A stretch of DNA of 64,000 bases from Desmodesmus armatus (lineage: Eukaryota > Chlorophyta > Chlorophyceae > Sphaeropleales > Scenedesmaceae). A program made the position numbers and the translations under genes. The stretch is from assembly GCA_007449985.2 (NCBI GenBank), contig VIIQ02000116.1:1-64000 (forward strand). Reading direction: 5' to 3'. The notes below the pieces were generated by a model, which did not search any database, was not told the origin of the DNA, and was given only the letters and a program-made list of their open reading frames with translations. Below are positions 45,542-58,100 of this stretch, piece after piece (positions within the stretch are counted from its first letter, which is position 1; every line of letters begins with the position of its first letter).

Positions 45542-45580
<39 letters not shown>

Positions 45581-45772
45581 ATCCTGCTTGTTGTTGACAG
45601 GATTGTTGCGCCAATGAGTGATACAGAGAAACTGCTGAACAAGAAGTTGCTTGACAAGGTGCACCAAGCAGGACTGGACATGTCTGCCAGCCAGCAGCAG
45701 CAACTGCAGCAGCACCTGAATGGTGGCTGCGTGCGGACAGCTACGGCTGCCAAACGCACACAGCAGAGCTGA
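40417..45772 (+). CDS. Coiled-coil protein of TPH/flagellar microtubule type, 13 exons, one frameshift
   Basis: Exons: 40417-40509, 40603-40680, 40891-40971, 41211-41272, 41478-41556, 41807-41956, 42281-42391, 42694-42836, 43407-43527, 43937-44030, 44305-44455, 44867-45003, 45601-45772. Every junction is GT-AG and in phase except exon 10, where one base appears missing. About 490 residues, almost all Glu/Lys/Ala/Gln heptads such as LAAKAALKAFLLK and ALKAALEQQMKQNAVRK, then the C-terminal MSDTEKLLNKKLLDKV. This resembles trichohyalin-plectin-homology proteins, including ciliary inner-junction and microtubule inner proteins (CFAP/FAP series). A role on axonemal or cytoplasmic microtubules is likely but the exact member is not named. 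In exon 10 the frame of LEKLKAWQAAQERE reaches a TAG at 44008, while the following EAKRWIDPAIIER joins exon 11 correctly. Confidence 0.75.
45544..45577 (+). repeat. CTG tract near the last acceptor site
   Basis: An uninterrupted CTG run in the last intron of the coiled-coil gene, about 25 bp before the acceptor at 45600, where it may serve as part of the pyrimidine-rich tract. Confidence 0.85.
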
Positions 45773-46015
45773 TACCAAGCCGATACAGGGCTCTGGGTGC
45801 TGTGTGTGCGTGTATGGGTGTGTCCTGCTCAGCAGTGCTGTGCATTTTGGGCAGCTTTTATGATTGACAACCCTTTGGTAGGTTTAATGAAGTGTGGGGC
45901 GTGCTGCTCCTTGCGTTGCAGTTGTGTTGTGTTGGCGTGACTCCGCTGCTGTGGTGGTGTCGGCACCTTGGTGCCTGCAAGCTGCCAGCAGACGTTTGCA
46001 CAGATTCTGCAGGCA

Positions 46016-46020
46016 TGTAA
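46016..46020 (+). terminator. TGTAA poly(A)-type signal
   Basis: About 245 bp after the stop at 45772 and 170 bp before the next start codon. Confidence 0.45.
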
Positions 46021-46191
46021 TGAGTGCACCCCGAAGCTCGTCTAGCCGCATTTGCACCTGCATATGCATCATTAACCACTTCTTTTCGTTGACAGACACG
46101 ACAGCTTCAGCCTCTGCGATTACACTTATCACAACGGTTAATCGATGCCTGCATCCACGGCAACCCACATGGGTCGTGCGAGGCACACGAT

Positions 46192-48785
46192 ATGACACGT
46201 GAGCAGGGGCCCAGGCGCCACAAGAAGGATAGGCCAGGCCGGCAAGTCAGTTTAGAGCAGCAGCTAGCTAGATCGCTTCGTCTTCACGCTGAGGCCACCG
46301 CACAGCAATATGCAGTCATTGAGAGGGAGAAGGTGGGTTTATACCGCCAGGATCGAGTGGCACACGTCAGAAGACGCATCCCTGCATCTGCTGCTTAGTG
46401 CTGGCCAGCACAGGCCCTGCATCTGCTGCATCGTGCTGCCCCTGCATCTGCTGTCTGCTTGTTGTGCTTCATGCTGGACAAACCTGCTATGGTATTACCA
46501 TAGGCAAGCATTCCACCAGCCCTCCTGGCAGCATCTCTCGCACCAAGCATTTGTTGGTGGGCCTGCCAAGCTTGGATGCATGTGTGCCTGGATGCATGTG
46601 TGCTGGTACATGTTTAGGATACATGACTACTGCGGGACTGTTGCGCCTTCAGGTGCTGTGCGATCAGGTGCTGCACCAGCAGTTCTTCAAAGAGCTGTTG
46701 GCCACAGTTGGAGAGCCAAGCGGCCCGGACACCGACAGCCAGCAGCAGCATCCAACCCAGCAGCATCAGCATGTGCCTCGCAGTTACGTTGCAAGGCTGC
46801 TGCAACTGGACGTTTCCAAGCAGTTGCAGCAAGTGCTGAAGATGACAGCACAAGACTGGCTGCGCTTCTTTGCAGACATTATCCCCAAGGTAAGCAGCCC
46901 TCTCAAGTCCTGCTCCCATCTTTACTGCACTAGTGTTGCATCTAAGCATGATTCAGGACATGCACACATCCTGACATGCATCAGGCCCCAGCCATGAGGG
47001 TTCCCTAGGCCAATAATGCTGAGAATTGACGTCTACCAAGCCAACAGAGTGCCATGCTCCATCTGGTGGACCTCCTGTTAGTCTGTACACGTGTGTTTCT
47101 CCTCATTCTGGCTGTATGCTGCCTGTATGCACACCACGCTGTGGTGGGCCGCCGACCTCCCATCGGCTGCCTCTTCACTTGCCCTTGCAGCTGGCCTTTC
47201 TCCTGGAGCTTTGCCAGCGCTCTGAACAGCAGGGCGGAGTCACAGCAGCCCCCTGTGCTGGCCAGCCCAAATCCTCAGCGCACGAACCCCTGCAGGATCC
47301 GCAGGACTTGCGCAGGGCCCCACTTGGCAACGGCACCAGGGAGGTGATGTGGCCATGACCGCCCCCTGCTGCTGGAGCAATCCTGCAGACAGCAGTATCC
47401 TTGCGCAGTGGTTTGGTGCCCAACCGCCCCTGGGTCAGTCTTCATCAGCCGACTATCAGCAGCTGCAGGAGGCCGTGGACTACATAGCTACACATGTGAT
47501 GCTGGCGTATGTGTTCAACCACCTGCCGCTACTGGAGGCCTGCGCCTTCAGCTTCAGCCCAGGGCCACAAGTGCGGCCCACAGCGCAGCACTGGGAGAAA
47601 GTGGCAGACCGCCTGCAGCTAACTGAGCTGCAGCAGCAGCACTGGACCGTGTGCTTGGCCGAGTGAGTTGCACTGCCAGCATGGCACACGCAATCGAAGC
47701 AACGGCTGTGGCTGCAGTATTTCCCGCCTTTTTTCTTTGAACCACCTGCAAATGCATGAGGTGTGTGCAGCACTGTGGCTGCTGTGGAGTCGCTGCGTAA
47801 CTTAGTGGTTTGCGTCAATATGTTCCATGTGTCTTACTCAGCGGTGATGGTTGTGCTGGCACCCCTGTGCACCATTCCCCTGTCCTGCAGGTACCGCCGG
47901 CTGAGCCAGACCAGTCGTGCTGATGGGGGTGCACTGCTGCAAGAGGCAGCAACACCCAGCCTGCTGGTCGCTGCAGCGGAGCTGCAGGAGGAGCAGCAAC
48001 GGCAGCAGCAGCAGTCAAGTGGTGGCAAGCAGCAGCAGGGGCAGGCTGCTGCTGTCAGCCAGGAGGGCAGGGGTGCCAGCGGCAGGAGCGGGAGCAGGGG
48101 CGCCCGGCGCAGCAGCCGCTGCGGGGCTCAGAACTCTTCTGCATGTGGCAGTGAGGAGCAGCAGCCGCTCGACGCGCCAGCCGGCCTTGATCGAGGGCAG
48201 AGGCCCTCAAACACAGCCGATGGGAAGGCAGGGTCGTCACTGCTGCAGCAGCAGGATGATGGTGAGGAGGGTACTGCTTTGGATGAGCTGGGTCACAAGG
48301 GGCAGGACAGGCTGCAGTTGGGGCTGCAGCAGTATGTGCAGCGGCGCCACGTGCACCTGCTCAGCACAGCCACGTTCTTCATCAACTCCCTCAGCCAGTG
48401 GCAGCTAGCGCTGCTGATATCGCACTCGTACCCTTGGATGCCCAGCTTCACGGCAGCAGCAGAGGCGGTGACCAAGCGCTGGCAGGCCAAGCAGGAGCGA
48501 CATGTGCAGCGCATCCAGCTGCAAGCCGTGCAGCAGCAGGGCTTCAGCAGCCCTCCAGGCAGCAGAGCTGAGTCACCTGCAGCCGTGGTCCCAGGGACTT
48601 CCGGTGGCAGTGGCCAGGGCGGTGTGGGTGGTCTTGGTGGTGAGGCTGCCGAAGGCCTGCTGGCAGCGGAGATCAAGCAGCATGAGCAGCGCCGTGTGGC
48701 TGAGCTAGAGCTGCACAGGCAGCTGTGCTGGGCACAGGTGAATGATGTGCAGGAGCAGCAGCAGCAGCTGGCTATTGAGCACTAG
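46192..48785 (+). CDS. Gln-rich helical protein of unknown function, five exons
   Basis: Exons 46192-46332, 46653-46889, 47191-47238, 47340-47662 and 47891-48785 join in phase for 547 residues. The third junction uses a weak GTCACA donor; without it a frame change at about 47340 must be explained otherwise. The N-terminus is basic (RRHKKDRPGRQ) and followed by a helical stretch. The middle has a helical block with DWLRFFADIIPK and a second with DYIATHVMLAYVFNHLPLL. The C-terminal exon is Gln/Ser/Gly-rich, then ordered again around RRHVHLLSTATFFINSLSQW with Trp and Leu residues, and ends in a Glu/Gln helix. Helical blocks with conserved Trp are reminiscent of regions after bZIP motifs in algal transcription factors, but I see no basic-zipper, so no function is assigned. 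Confidence 0.6.
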
Positions 48786-50177
48786 CGGCCGGTCAGATCC
48801 AGCAGCAGTATCAATATGCCATGCACTGCACACTTCCAAGCTGCTAATGGGTGAGGATGGCACATTCATTGATATTCACGGGCATGCAGCTGCACCAACA
48901 CATGAAAAGCACTGCCGCAAGTTGTGGTGGTGGGGCGTTTTGGTTGAAAAGCCTCTGATTGAGTGCTAGTGGTAAGACAAACGGCATGGTTGTGCTGGTA
49001 GCATTCCAGCTACATAACATGCTGTTGTCATCTCTTGTGGGTCACTGACAATTCTGGGTGCCCCCTGTTTGGGTCGTTCAAGGTGCTGCATGTTGCAGCA
49101 AGTGGGGGAAGCCGCCTTGTTCAGTGCGGGTTCAGAGAGCCTCCCCATGCATTGGTCCTAGTTCTGAGGGTGGGGGGTTTACATGAAGCAGAACCAACAC
49201 CTTTGCATCTCGGCCATGGCTTATGCCTGCACATGTTGGTTGCGTGTTACCATCGTCCTGCGTTTGTGTCAATGCATCGTGGTCGTGACCCTTGCTGCAT
49301 TGTTTCTTTGGGGCCTGGCAGCTGCATGTGCTTGACCTTGCTATGTGTATGTCCAGGAATGGGGATTGTGGGCACAGTTGGCTAGCCAGAGCTCTCTGCT
49401 TGCGGCATGGCAAGGCATGTATGCCGGGCATATGGTGGCGTGTTTGATTTTCTGCTCTGCGGCTGGGCCGGCAAGGCCTCTTGCCCATGCAGTATCAACA
49501 CGATTTATGGGTGTGAAAGGGATGGTGGGTGCGGATGCAATTGCACTAGCGCTTCCAGCTACACTGCACCTGGCCTTGTGCCGGCACCAAATTTCAAAGA
49601 GTGTGCGCGGTATGTGTGCATGGGCCCTGCGTGCATGGGGCGCGTGAAGCCCAGGGCAGGCTGGAATGTTTGTCAGCCATTGAGAAGGGTTGAGAACTGT
49701 TATGTGCCGGATTGGTTGTGGTTGGTGCATGTTTGCAAGCGCTGGTGAGCCGACCTGGAGCCAGCGACCTGCTTCACTCATCAAACATTCATTGTGCTGA
49801 CCAACATGTTAGCTCCTTGCCGCAACTGCATGGAATGTTGTGGGTTGCGTTCCTGCAGCAGGCGGCCTGGTCCAGTTCAGAGACACCATTGGATGCGGGT
49901 CAAGCGCTAGCACTTGATCTTGCGGCTGCAGTGTATCACACCTTATGCATGTGTGGGCATGCCACAGGGGCAGGCTGTCTGCAAGCCTGGGGAAGTACCC
50001 ATGGAGCCACCGCCGCCCATGGCATGATGCTGTGCTTGTGCATCAGCACAGGATTGCTTCTTTGACAGTGGGCCCTTCAAGCTTTGACCGAACAGGGAGC
50101 TGGGGATGGTCAAGTGTGCTGGTGCTCCACAGCACCACCAGCAGCCCCTTGACATGGGGTGGGTTGTCAATGCTATG

Positions 50178-50237
50178 CTCTTTCTGCCAGCTTCAAGCTC
50201 TTTCTGCCAGCTTCAAGCTCTTTCTGCCAGCTTCAAG
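50178..50237 (+). repeat. Three perfect 20-bp tandem repeats
   Basis: CTCTTTCTGCCAGCTTCAAG occurs three times in succession. Confidence 0.95.
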
Positions 50238-51450
50238 CTGCGCGGTATAAGACATACAGTTGTGCTGCTCAGTCGAGAAGTCACTGTCCTATTGCGGCCG
50301 TGCTCCATGCATCCTGCCCCAGTGTTTGGTAGCTGTGTTGGTGGATTCCATGTAGTTTCAGGGCTGGCTTGCAGTCGCTGCAGATCAGCATGTCGTAACG
50401 CAGTCACCCTTATATTTTGGATGTTGAATGGTGATGTGGAACTTGGGGACTGCACATGTCCTCTCAGCAAGGGAAAAGCCTTAGTACAAAAAGCCGTAGT
50501 ATGGCTGCATGCACGGGATACCGCAGCAGCACTGAAGGTCTGATCAGGCTAGTCATTTTGGCAGACAAACACACCAGGCCAGCCACAAGCAGCAGGTGCC
50601 AGCTGTGCTTGTTGGTGGCATGGCGCTGGCTGTTGTCTGTATGGAGCTGTGTAGATTTGATTGCGCTGCAGCTGTGGGCCCTGCGCAGTTGGTGCTCACA
50701 ACTGCAGGTCTTTTCTTGCCGTGACAGTAGCAGATGTGTGCGCCACGCTGACCTTGTTGAGGCGTGTCTGTCCTGAGTTCCTGTGGCTGGATTGCACAGG
50801 CTTCTTGTTGGGTTGGGTTCTTGCCTGCGGGCTTGCCGACTTTGGCAGGCTGCGTGATTGCAGGCTGATCTGTCGTGGTTCATCGGTACTCCCGAGTACA
50901 GTTCCGTAGCTCAGGACTCACTGGTGCCACTTTTGTTATTGGTCGACACTGATACCTAGCGTGGCTGCTGTGCTTTGCTGGCGGCAATCCGCCAAAGTTC
51001 AACTGCACAGAGCTGTGTGGCCTGAGCTGTGGCCTGAGCCTCCGCGCAGTTTGTATCTCTCTGGTGCTGCTCTATCCTGGCCTCCACAGCAGCATGTGTG
51101 CAGGACTGGGCCTCCACCAAGGCATCTTTGGCTTGCGCCATACACAACAGGCTCCGTGGCATGTGCATGTGCAGATCTGGCACGCACTACTTGTCACAAT
51201 TGTGTCCAGCAAAAGGCTGAGTGGCTCAGTGAGCGTGTTTGGTTGGAACAAGCAGCAGGCGTACCGTAGGGCGTCCTTGTTGGGATGGTTGTGACCTGCG
51301 TGCTTTTATGTAACCTGTGTTGAGAGTTCATGTCACCCCGGCCCTCCAAGAAGAACATTCACACATAGCTGACACCACTGCCCTCCAAGAAGCCCGCATT
51401 GTCATGTCGTGACAGTGCAGTACTGTCAAAGTACCTCAGTTTGCCAAGCT

Positions 51451-51521
51451 GTTGGAGCGCACATGTGTTGGAGCGCACATGTGATGTTGGAGCGCACATG
51501 TGTTGGAGCGCACATGTGATG
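51451..51521 (+). repeat. Four-copy minisatellite with a dimer structure
   Basis: The word GTTGGAGCGCACATGT occurs four times; every second copy carries an added GAT, so the higher-order unit is about 35 bp, repeated twice. Each copy contains the palindromic ACATGT. Confidence 0.9.
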
Positions 51522-52129
51522 GCCGGAGCATATGCTTCTCTACACTGAATCAAAATCAGGCAAGATGTGGGGTACAAAGTCGTAGTTGAGTGGGGATGGT
51601 GAGGTCCCAAGTGAGCAACACCATGTCAGCTGCCAGGCTGGACTTGGAAGTTTCCGTGATGTTTGTATAGGGCCGACCAAACACAGCCTTGGAAAAACCT
51701 TAGATCTATTCAGGGTACGGGTGGTTTTCATAGGGCACAAACGCTGGCCGCGGCGTCATGGCGTCCTGTGCAAGGCCATGGAGCTGCATGCAGCTGGGGT
51801 CTGTTCTTCGCTTGCTGACGCACGCATGCGCTTTCGCTTGAAACCACACAGTACACTGTAGAAACACAACAACAACTTGGCGTTGGTCAATATTGGGTCA
51901 ATCCTTGAAAGAAACATCTATTGCATAAGCACCGGAAGGTCGGTGGGAGTGGGTGGGAGCAGCAGTGTCACTCCCTGCTAAACAATGTTTCGTTATGCCA
52001 TACCATTTCTTTGCGTCTACCAATGAGCTGGCCGAGTCGAAACCCATATGTTCACCTGTGACTTGCTTCTTGACAGCACTCTCGCTCTGTAGAAGGAAGC
52101 GGATGGTGGATGTGGCTACTTGTTAGCAA

Positions 52130-55100
52130 ATGCCCCAATGGGTGTTTCTGCTTGCTTTGCTCGTAGCCAGCCTGTGTGAGGGGGCTGGAGCAGCAAAGGC
52201 AGGTGATGGGGCTGGAGCAGCTGCGCAACTGTACTCAGTGGCAGCCAGCAGGCAGCAGAGGGCACAGCTCCCGGCTGGAGCAGCAGTAGCACTGCGTAAT
52301 GAGCCCGTGGAGGTTGTGGCACCTCTGCTGATAGTTGGAGTTGCAGGAAAGCCTGCCACAATCACGTGCAGCAAGGATGCACAGCAGGCGTTCGTTGTCA
52401 GGTATGATGCATGGCGCTGCAACAGGAAACTGACAGCTCGGAGCTTGTACATTGTCTTCTTCTGTCACAGGCAATGGGTGCAAACTGCATTTGTCAGCTG
52501 CTGGTGATCCGCATAGCATGCATCAGGCAGAGCTGATTCGGTTGTGCTCACATCCTTCCTGCCACCACCTGCCACTATCGCAGGGGCACAACACTGGAGC
52601 TGCAGCACGTGGTTATCACAGGATGCAGCAAGCAGGCCATTATTTTGAAAGGCCCAGGGGCCGTCCTCAAGGCCAACTCAGTCACTTTCAGATATAATGG
52701 CCCAACAGAAGCAGCAACAGCATCCGCAGCACGCTCCCAGCCTCTGGGGCTGGTGATTGCAGCAGAGGAGGCAACAGTAGAGCTCACGAATGTTACCTTC
52801 ACAGGCAACAACGGCGTGCGATTCGCCCGTACAGCAGCTGTGCCTCTCTGGCGCCCTTTCCTGCACCCAGCATGCAGAGATGACTCAGTCACAGGAGGGA
52901 TCACAGGGCGGGGCGATGAAGACAGCGCCACACCAGACAGGGAGTTCAGCACAGACCCTAGGTTAACAAAGCAGCAGGCATGCGGGTCACCCCTCCTGGT
53001 CTCCTCTCTGATCGACCTTGAGCAGAGCACCCTTGTGCTGAGGGGGTGCAACCTGCAGGACAACACAGCAGACTCCCTCATCACTGCTCGGGGCTCCTCA
53101 GCACACTCCCTGCAGCTGCTGGCGGGAACTGTGCTGGAAGGAAACATGGGCAGGTGGCTGATTGTGGCAGACTCCTGGACGCATGACCCAGTGGGCCGCA
53201 AAAACCTCAAGGCGCCACAGCCGAGTGAGGCTGTCAAGGGGCTTGACATGGAGCCCCCATACACCTCATACGCCCTCATGGGCAACCTCCGCTCCCCAAT
53301 GGCCGGCAGGGAGGATGGCGCGGTTGGGGGCCGGAAACTTCTGCAGCAGCAGCAGCAGGGGCAGCCACAGCCGCTGCAGCAGCAGCAGCAGGAGGCGCAG
53401 CCGCTGCAGCAGCAGCAGGGGCAGCAGGCCCAGCAGGACGGAGCGCAGCTCAATCCTGACCTGCAGGAGCCCGACAACCAGCAGGAGCAGCAGGAGCAGG
53501 TGTCGCCTGATGCCGCTGTTGGGACGGCGCCAAAAGGGCAGGTGCGTTGGCATTTGTGTGACAGTGGCTGAGCTTGGGACTCAGCAGGTGTTGGGCATAC
53601 AAGCTGCTGACCGTAGTGCAGTGGTAGTGCTTTGATTTGGCCTGCACATGGCAGCTGTTTGGCGCATGGCAGCGTTGGGTGAGCCATGTCCCAGCAGTGG
53701 TGCTGGCAGCACATGGGGTGCCTGACAGGGTTTAAGGGGTCTTCTGTGTGTGCATGGTGCCGAATTTGTGGCTGGTGTGGCAGTCGCAGCAGCGGCAATG
53801 ATGCTTAGTTGCTGTTCGGGTGCCTGCAGCAGCGCCCTTGAAAGCATTGGGCTGTTGAACTCATGCTGCATCCACCTTGCTGTTTGCATGCTGTGCATTG
53901 CAGGTGCCGCTGCAAGTGCGTCTCCAGGGCGTGATGGTCAGGCACAACGTGGTGCAGTCCGGCTTGCTTTGGTCGCGGCTCGTCAACACCAGCATGCAGG
54001 ACACAGACATCATGTACAACATCGGGACGGGTGGCAGAAGCAGCGTGGCGCGCCAGATGCATGCCGTGCTTGCAAAGCTTCCTGCAGCAGTGGCGGAAGC
54101 AGGGCAGCGGGCCCTTGCAAATGACACTGAGCCGGCGTCTTTGGCAGCAGAGGTAGCAGCAGCAGGCAGCATCGTGCCGCCGGGCCCTTGCGATGTGGGG
54201 TCGCTGCAGCGGTCCCTGCTGATCATGCATGGCCCTTCCGCCTTCGACATGCTGAGGTAAGGAAGACAGAGTCGCAGCATGCCGCTGCACTAATGCATGC
54301 TGCGCTGGCCAACCTTTGCAACAGCAACTGTGCCCAACACATACGAAGCATAGTGGTGCACTTTGGCAGCTGTAGCAGATTCCTACTGGCCTGCAAGTGT
54401 ACATGCACTTACGGCCTGCATGCTGTGCTTCCCGCCCTTTTTTGTGCCTGACTCAGGTGCCGTGTCAGTCACAACGTCCACTTCTCAGGCGCAGTACTAC
54501 GCGTGACAGATGGCTTGGGGCCGACCAGCCTGCGCAACAGTGTGCTGGACAACAACACAGCCACTGCAGTGCTGCGCTTTGAGGGCCGCACCTGGGTGCT
54601 GAAGACTGACACCTTCTTTGCTGGGATCCAGTTCTTGGACGTCCTGTTCTACACACAGTTCCAGGGGGCGTCCCAGGCCGCGTACAAGTTTGCAGAGCTC
54701 CAGCACACACAGCAGCAGGTGGGTTTGTTGGGCGTCAAGCTTTGCAGCGGTGTTGAAGCCACCACCATGCATGCACCATCGATGTGTGAGTGGTCATCTG
54801 CCAAGCTGTAGTTGGTGGGTGTGCTTCTTGCGTTTTGCAGCAGCTGCCTGGAGTACCGCGTGGCTACAAAGCATGTGCCTTGCTCACCATGCTTACGGTA
54901 TGCTTGTTGCATGCTGTCCTGCAGGCCAGTAAGGACAAGGTGTCTTACGACGCCTTCTGGTTCATGTCCAACACCAGCATGGTCAACAACACGGTCTTCC
55001 ACTCCCTGGTGATGTCCAAGGGCAGCCGCACTTCCTGGCGGTCCTTCCTCGCGCAGAAGGCCGACATCCTGCAATCAGGCGGCGCGGACGCAGCCATCAA

Positions 55101-58100
55101 GGCCAAAAACCTGCCACTCATAAACCTCAGCACCTCCTGGTGGATGCGGGGCTGCACGCTGGAGGGCAACAGGCTGCAGCTGCCTGCTGGCAGCACCACG
55201 AATATCATCACCAGCAACAGCGGGCCCTTCAGCAGCAGGGCGGGCAGTCCAGTACGCTCTCGGCAACAGGGCCAAGGCGAGAGCAGCTCTTCGCAGGCAG
55301 GCGACAGCAACAGTAACGCCAACACCAGCAGGCAAGGTGATGCTGGCGTGGCCGCAAAGGCTGCGGCATATCCCAACGAGTGGATTGAGGCCGTGCCGTA
55401 TGCTGCGTACTCTGATGTGCTGAGCGCGGTCCTTGATGCGGATGAGACGCTGCTTTCGAAGCTGTCTCAGGGCGGTGGCGCGTGTCATGGCGCGCTGAGG
55501 CAAGCCGTTGACGATCAGCAGGAGCAGCTGACGCTGCAGGTGATGCTGCGTGCATCGGCGCCTGCGGTGCTGTGGGCGTCGACCACTCAGGGCTACATCG
55601 AGCAGAGCGACATCGCCGGCAACACAGGCTTCTTTCACACGCTGAGGTGAGGGATGCTGTGCTGGGATGCTGATGAAGGAGCTGCTGCGTGCATCATGTG
55701 TCCTGCACGTTGCAGAGTTTCCGGCCATGCATGCATGCATCATGCATAAGCTGGAGGGAACTTGCAGCTGACCAGCGCTGCCAGCATGAGTCACACATGT
55801 TGGCTGCGGTGTGGGTTTTGCAGCTGTGGTGGCGGTACAGTGGCATCGTAGCTGATGTTGGTGGTGTGCTGATGGCTGTTTGTGTGGCTGCAGGATGGAT
55901 AATGCCTACATGACTTGGAAGGACGTGAACCTGTTCAACAACTCAGCTGCATTCAGCGTGTTTGACCTCTGGTTTGGCGATGCCTGGATCGAGCAAGCTA
56001 ATGTCATGGACAACCAAGTACAGTCGGGCAGCATCTGGAACTTTGAGTCATTCAGGGGCAAGTTTCACAAGGTAGGTGGCTTGCAGCACCCTCTCTGCTG
56101 GTATTGACTGCAGAGGCAGCCGAGTTTGCAGCTACAACCTGCACTACTAGTGTGAGTCGCTATCCTTGGCCCCACGCCAGAGCTGGGGGGCACATTGGCA
56201 GCATTTGTGCATGAGCACGGGTGTCTTCTCCCTCCCAATTGACTGACATTTATCACTACCATCATCGCCCTGCAGATTAAGCTCGAGGGCAACCAGGCAG
56301 GGTCAGCCCGCCCCAGTGATCTGGCCGGCATCATGCTGAATGACGCCAACTGCAAGAAGAAGCCCCCAAAGCCGCTCAAGCACCCCGTCCTGCGGGGCAC
56401 CCCCAGCAGTGCCAGCACACCCAGCAGCGACACCCCCACCACTGGCAGCGGTGCGACACTGTCACCCATCTGGCGCATGTCACACTTCCTTGGGGAGCTG
56501 CACCAGACAACCCTGAAAAACAACACAGGTACAACTCCCATGACAATTGCTGCCATGTTGGTGTCTGATCTGTGTTACCATATCCAGCATATCCTCCGGG
56601 CGCATGGCACAATTGAAGTCGCTGCCGGCTATGTGTCCCTGCTGGGTTTCCAATGCAGCAGGGACAGATAGTCGGCAGCGACTGTAAATGTGTCATGCGC
56701 CCGGAGGATGTGCTGGATAATGTAACACAAACTTCCTGCTGCGACACCCACAGTCACACGGCAGCATGCGGTGGCAGCTTACTGCAGTAACAGAGCTTGC
56801 TGCCAACCCTGAGAGCCTGCCCAAAGTTTTGGGGTCCATTCAGTTTCAAATGGACTTCAAGGTCCTTGATTGTGTCGCAGTCCTGAACACAACTCATCCA
56901 TAGAGGCTGGTTGTGGTCCAGCCGGAGCGATTGCGCTGCTGTCTTGACAAGTGCTGGCCCGTGTGTTTGTGTGTCCCGCAGGATCGATTGCGCTGGACAT
57001 CTCCGGCATGGCTTTGTCCGCCCCTCTCACTGAGCTGCTGGTAGAGGCCAACAATGCCAGTGGCATACGGCTGCTGCTCCCGGAGCCCAAGTATGACAAC
57101 CAGAGCATTGAGCTGTCCGATGTTTGGGTGGTGGGCAACAGCCTCAGTCCTGCGGCACCCCTGGTGAGCAACCGCGCAGTATGCTTAAGCTTCTTGCGCC
57201 CCTGTTTGCTGGCTGCCTGTTGCTCACCTTTATCTATATCTTATAGACGGGTTGCGTGAGCATGCTTTGTTCTCAAGAAGGGCTTCGTGACAGGAAAAGC
57301 TGCAGGGTGCGGACCATTGAGGAAGTAAGAAGTATGTATGTGCTGCCTGCAGGTTGGCGGCTTGCTGATGGGTGGCTTCACCTCTGGAGTTGGCGCCACC
57401 ATGCCAGTGGCTATCACCCGGTGCAAGTTTGTCAACAACACCCCCGTGCAGCCCGTGGACACCCTCACACTCCAGGGAGGCGGTGTGTGCATTCAGGGCC
57501 CTGCTTCAGACTCCTCCGACGATCCCATGAGTCAGCACGGTTTCCTGCAGAAGCTGTCCATAACGATGACTAAGACGCAGGTCGAGGGTAACGTGGCGGC
57601 GGAGGGCGGCGGCCTGTGGACTGCGTGGCCGATGATCATTGAGGACTGCACCTTCCATAACAACCACGCTGTTGTGTCGGTGAGCGCTGAAGAGTTTGCT
57701 GTTGCGGATTCTTCCAGTCTTGCATACAGTATGTCGCCTCTTGTAGGCTGTGCTGTACCCTGAGGGGACAGGGAGGGTACATTTGAGGTAGCTGCTAGCA
57801 CCAAGCAAGAGATGCTTTTGAAGGGCGTTGAGCCTGTGAAAGGCCTTGTATGTGCTGAGCTGCGCTTATGTGTGTCGTGTGCTGGTGTGCAGGGTGGCGG
57901 CATCTACTCCAAAGGCCTGCAGCAGGACTCCCTGGGAGCCTTTGGTGCTTTGATCATAAACCACACCAGCATCATCAACAACACGGCCAGCTTTGGGGGA
58001 GGCATTGCGTGCGACAGCTGCAGAGCCATCCTGGCTGCGCAGATTGACAGCAACAACGCCATCCGCAACGTCAGCCTCGACAACAGTCCCACTCCCAGTA

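Larger units (their letters stand above)
48786..52129. other. Gene-free 3.3 kb with two minisatellites
   Basis: No ORF with recognisable content on either strand. The DNA is TG-rich on the plus strand. It holds the tandem repeats listed separately and presumably the promoter of the beta-helix gene near its right end. Confidence 0.5.

Noticed and set aside
52575..53798. 407-codon minus-strand ORF
   Set aside because: It is the shadow of the second exon of the beta-helix gene, whose plus-strand frame has splice sites, a signal peptide upstream and Asn-ladder strands.
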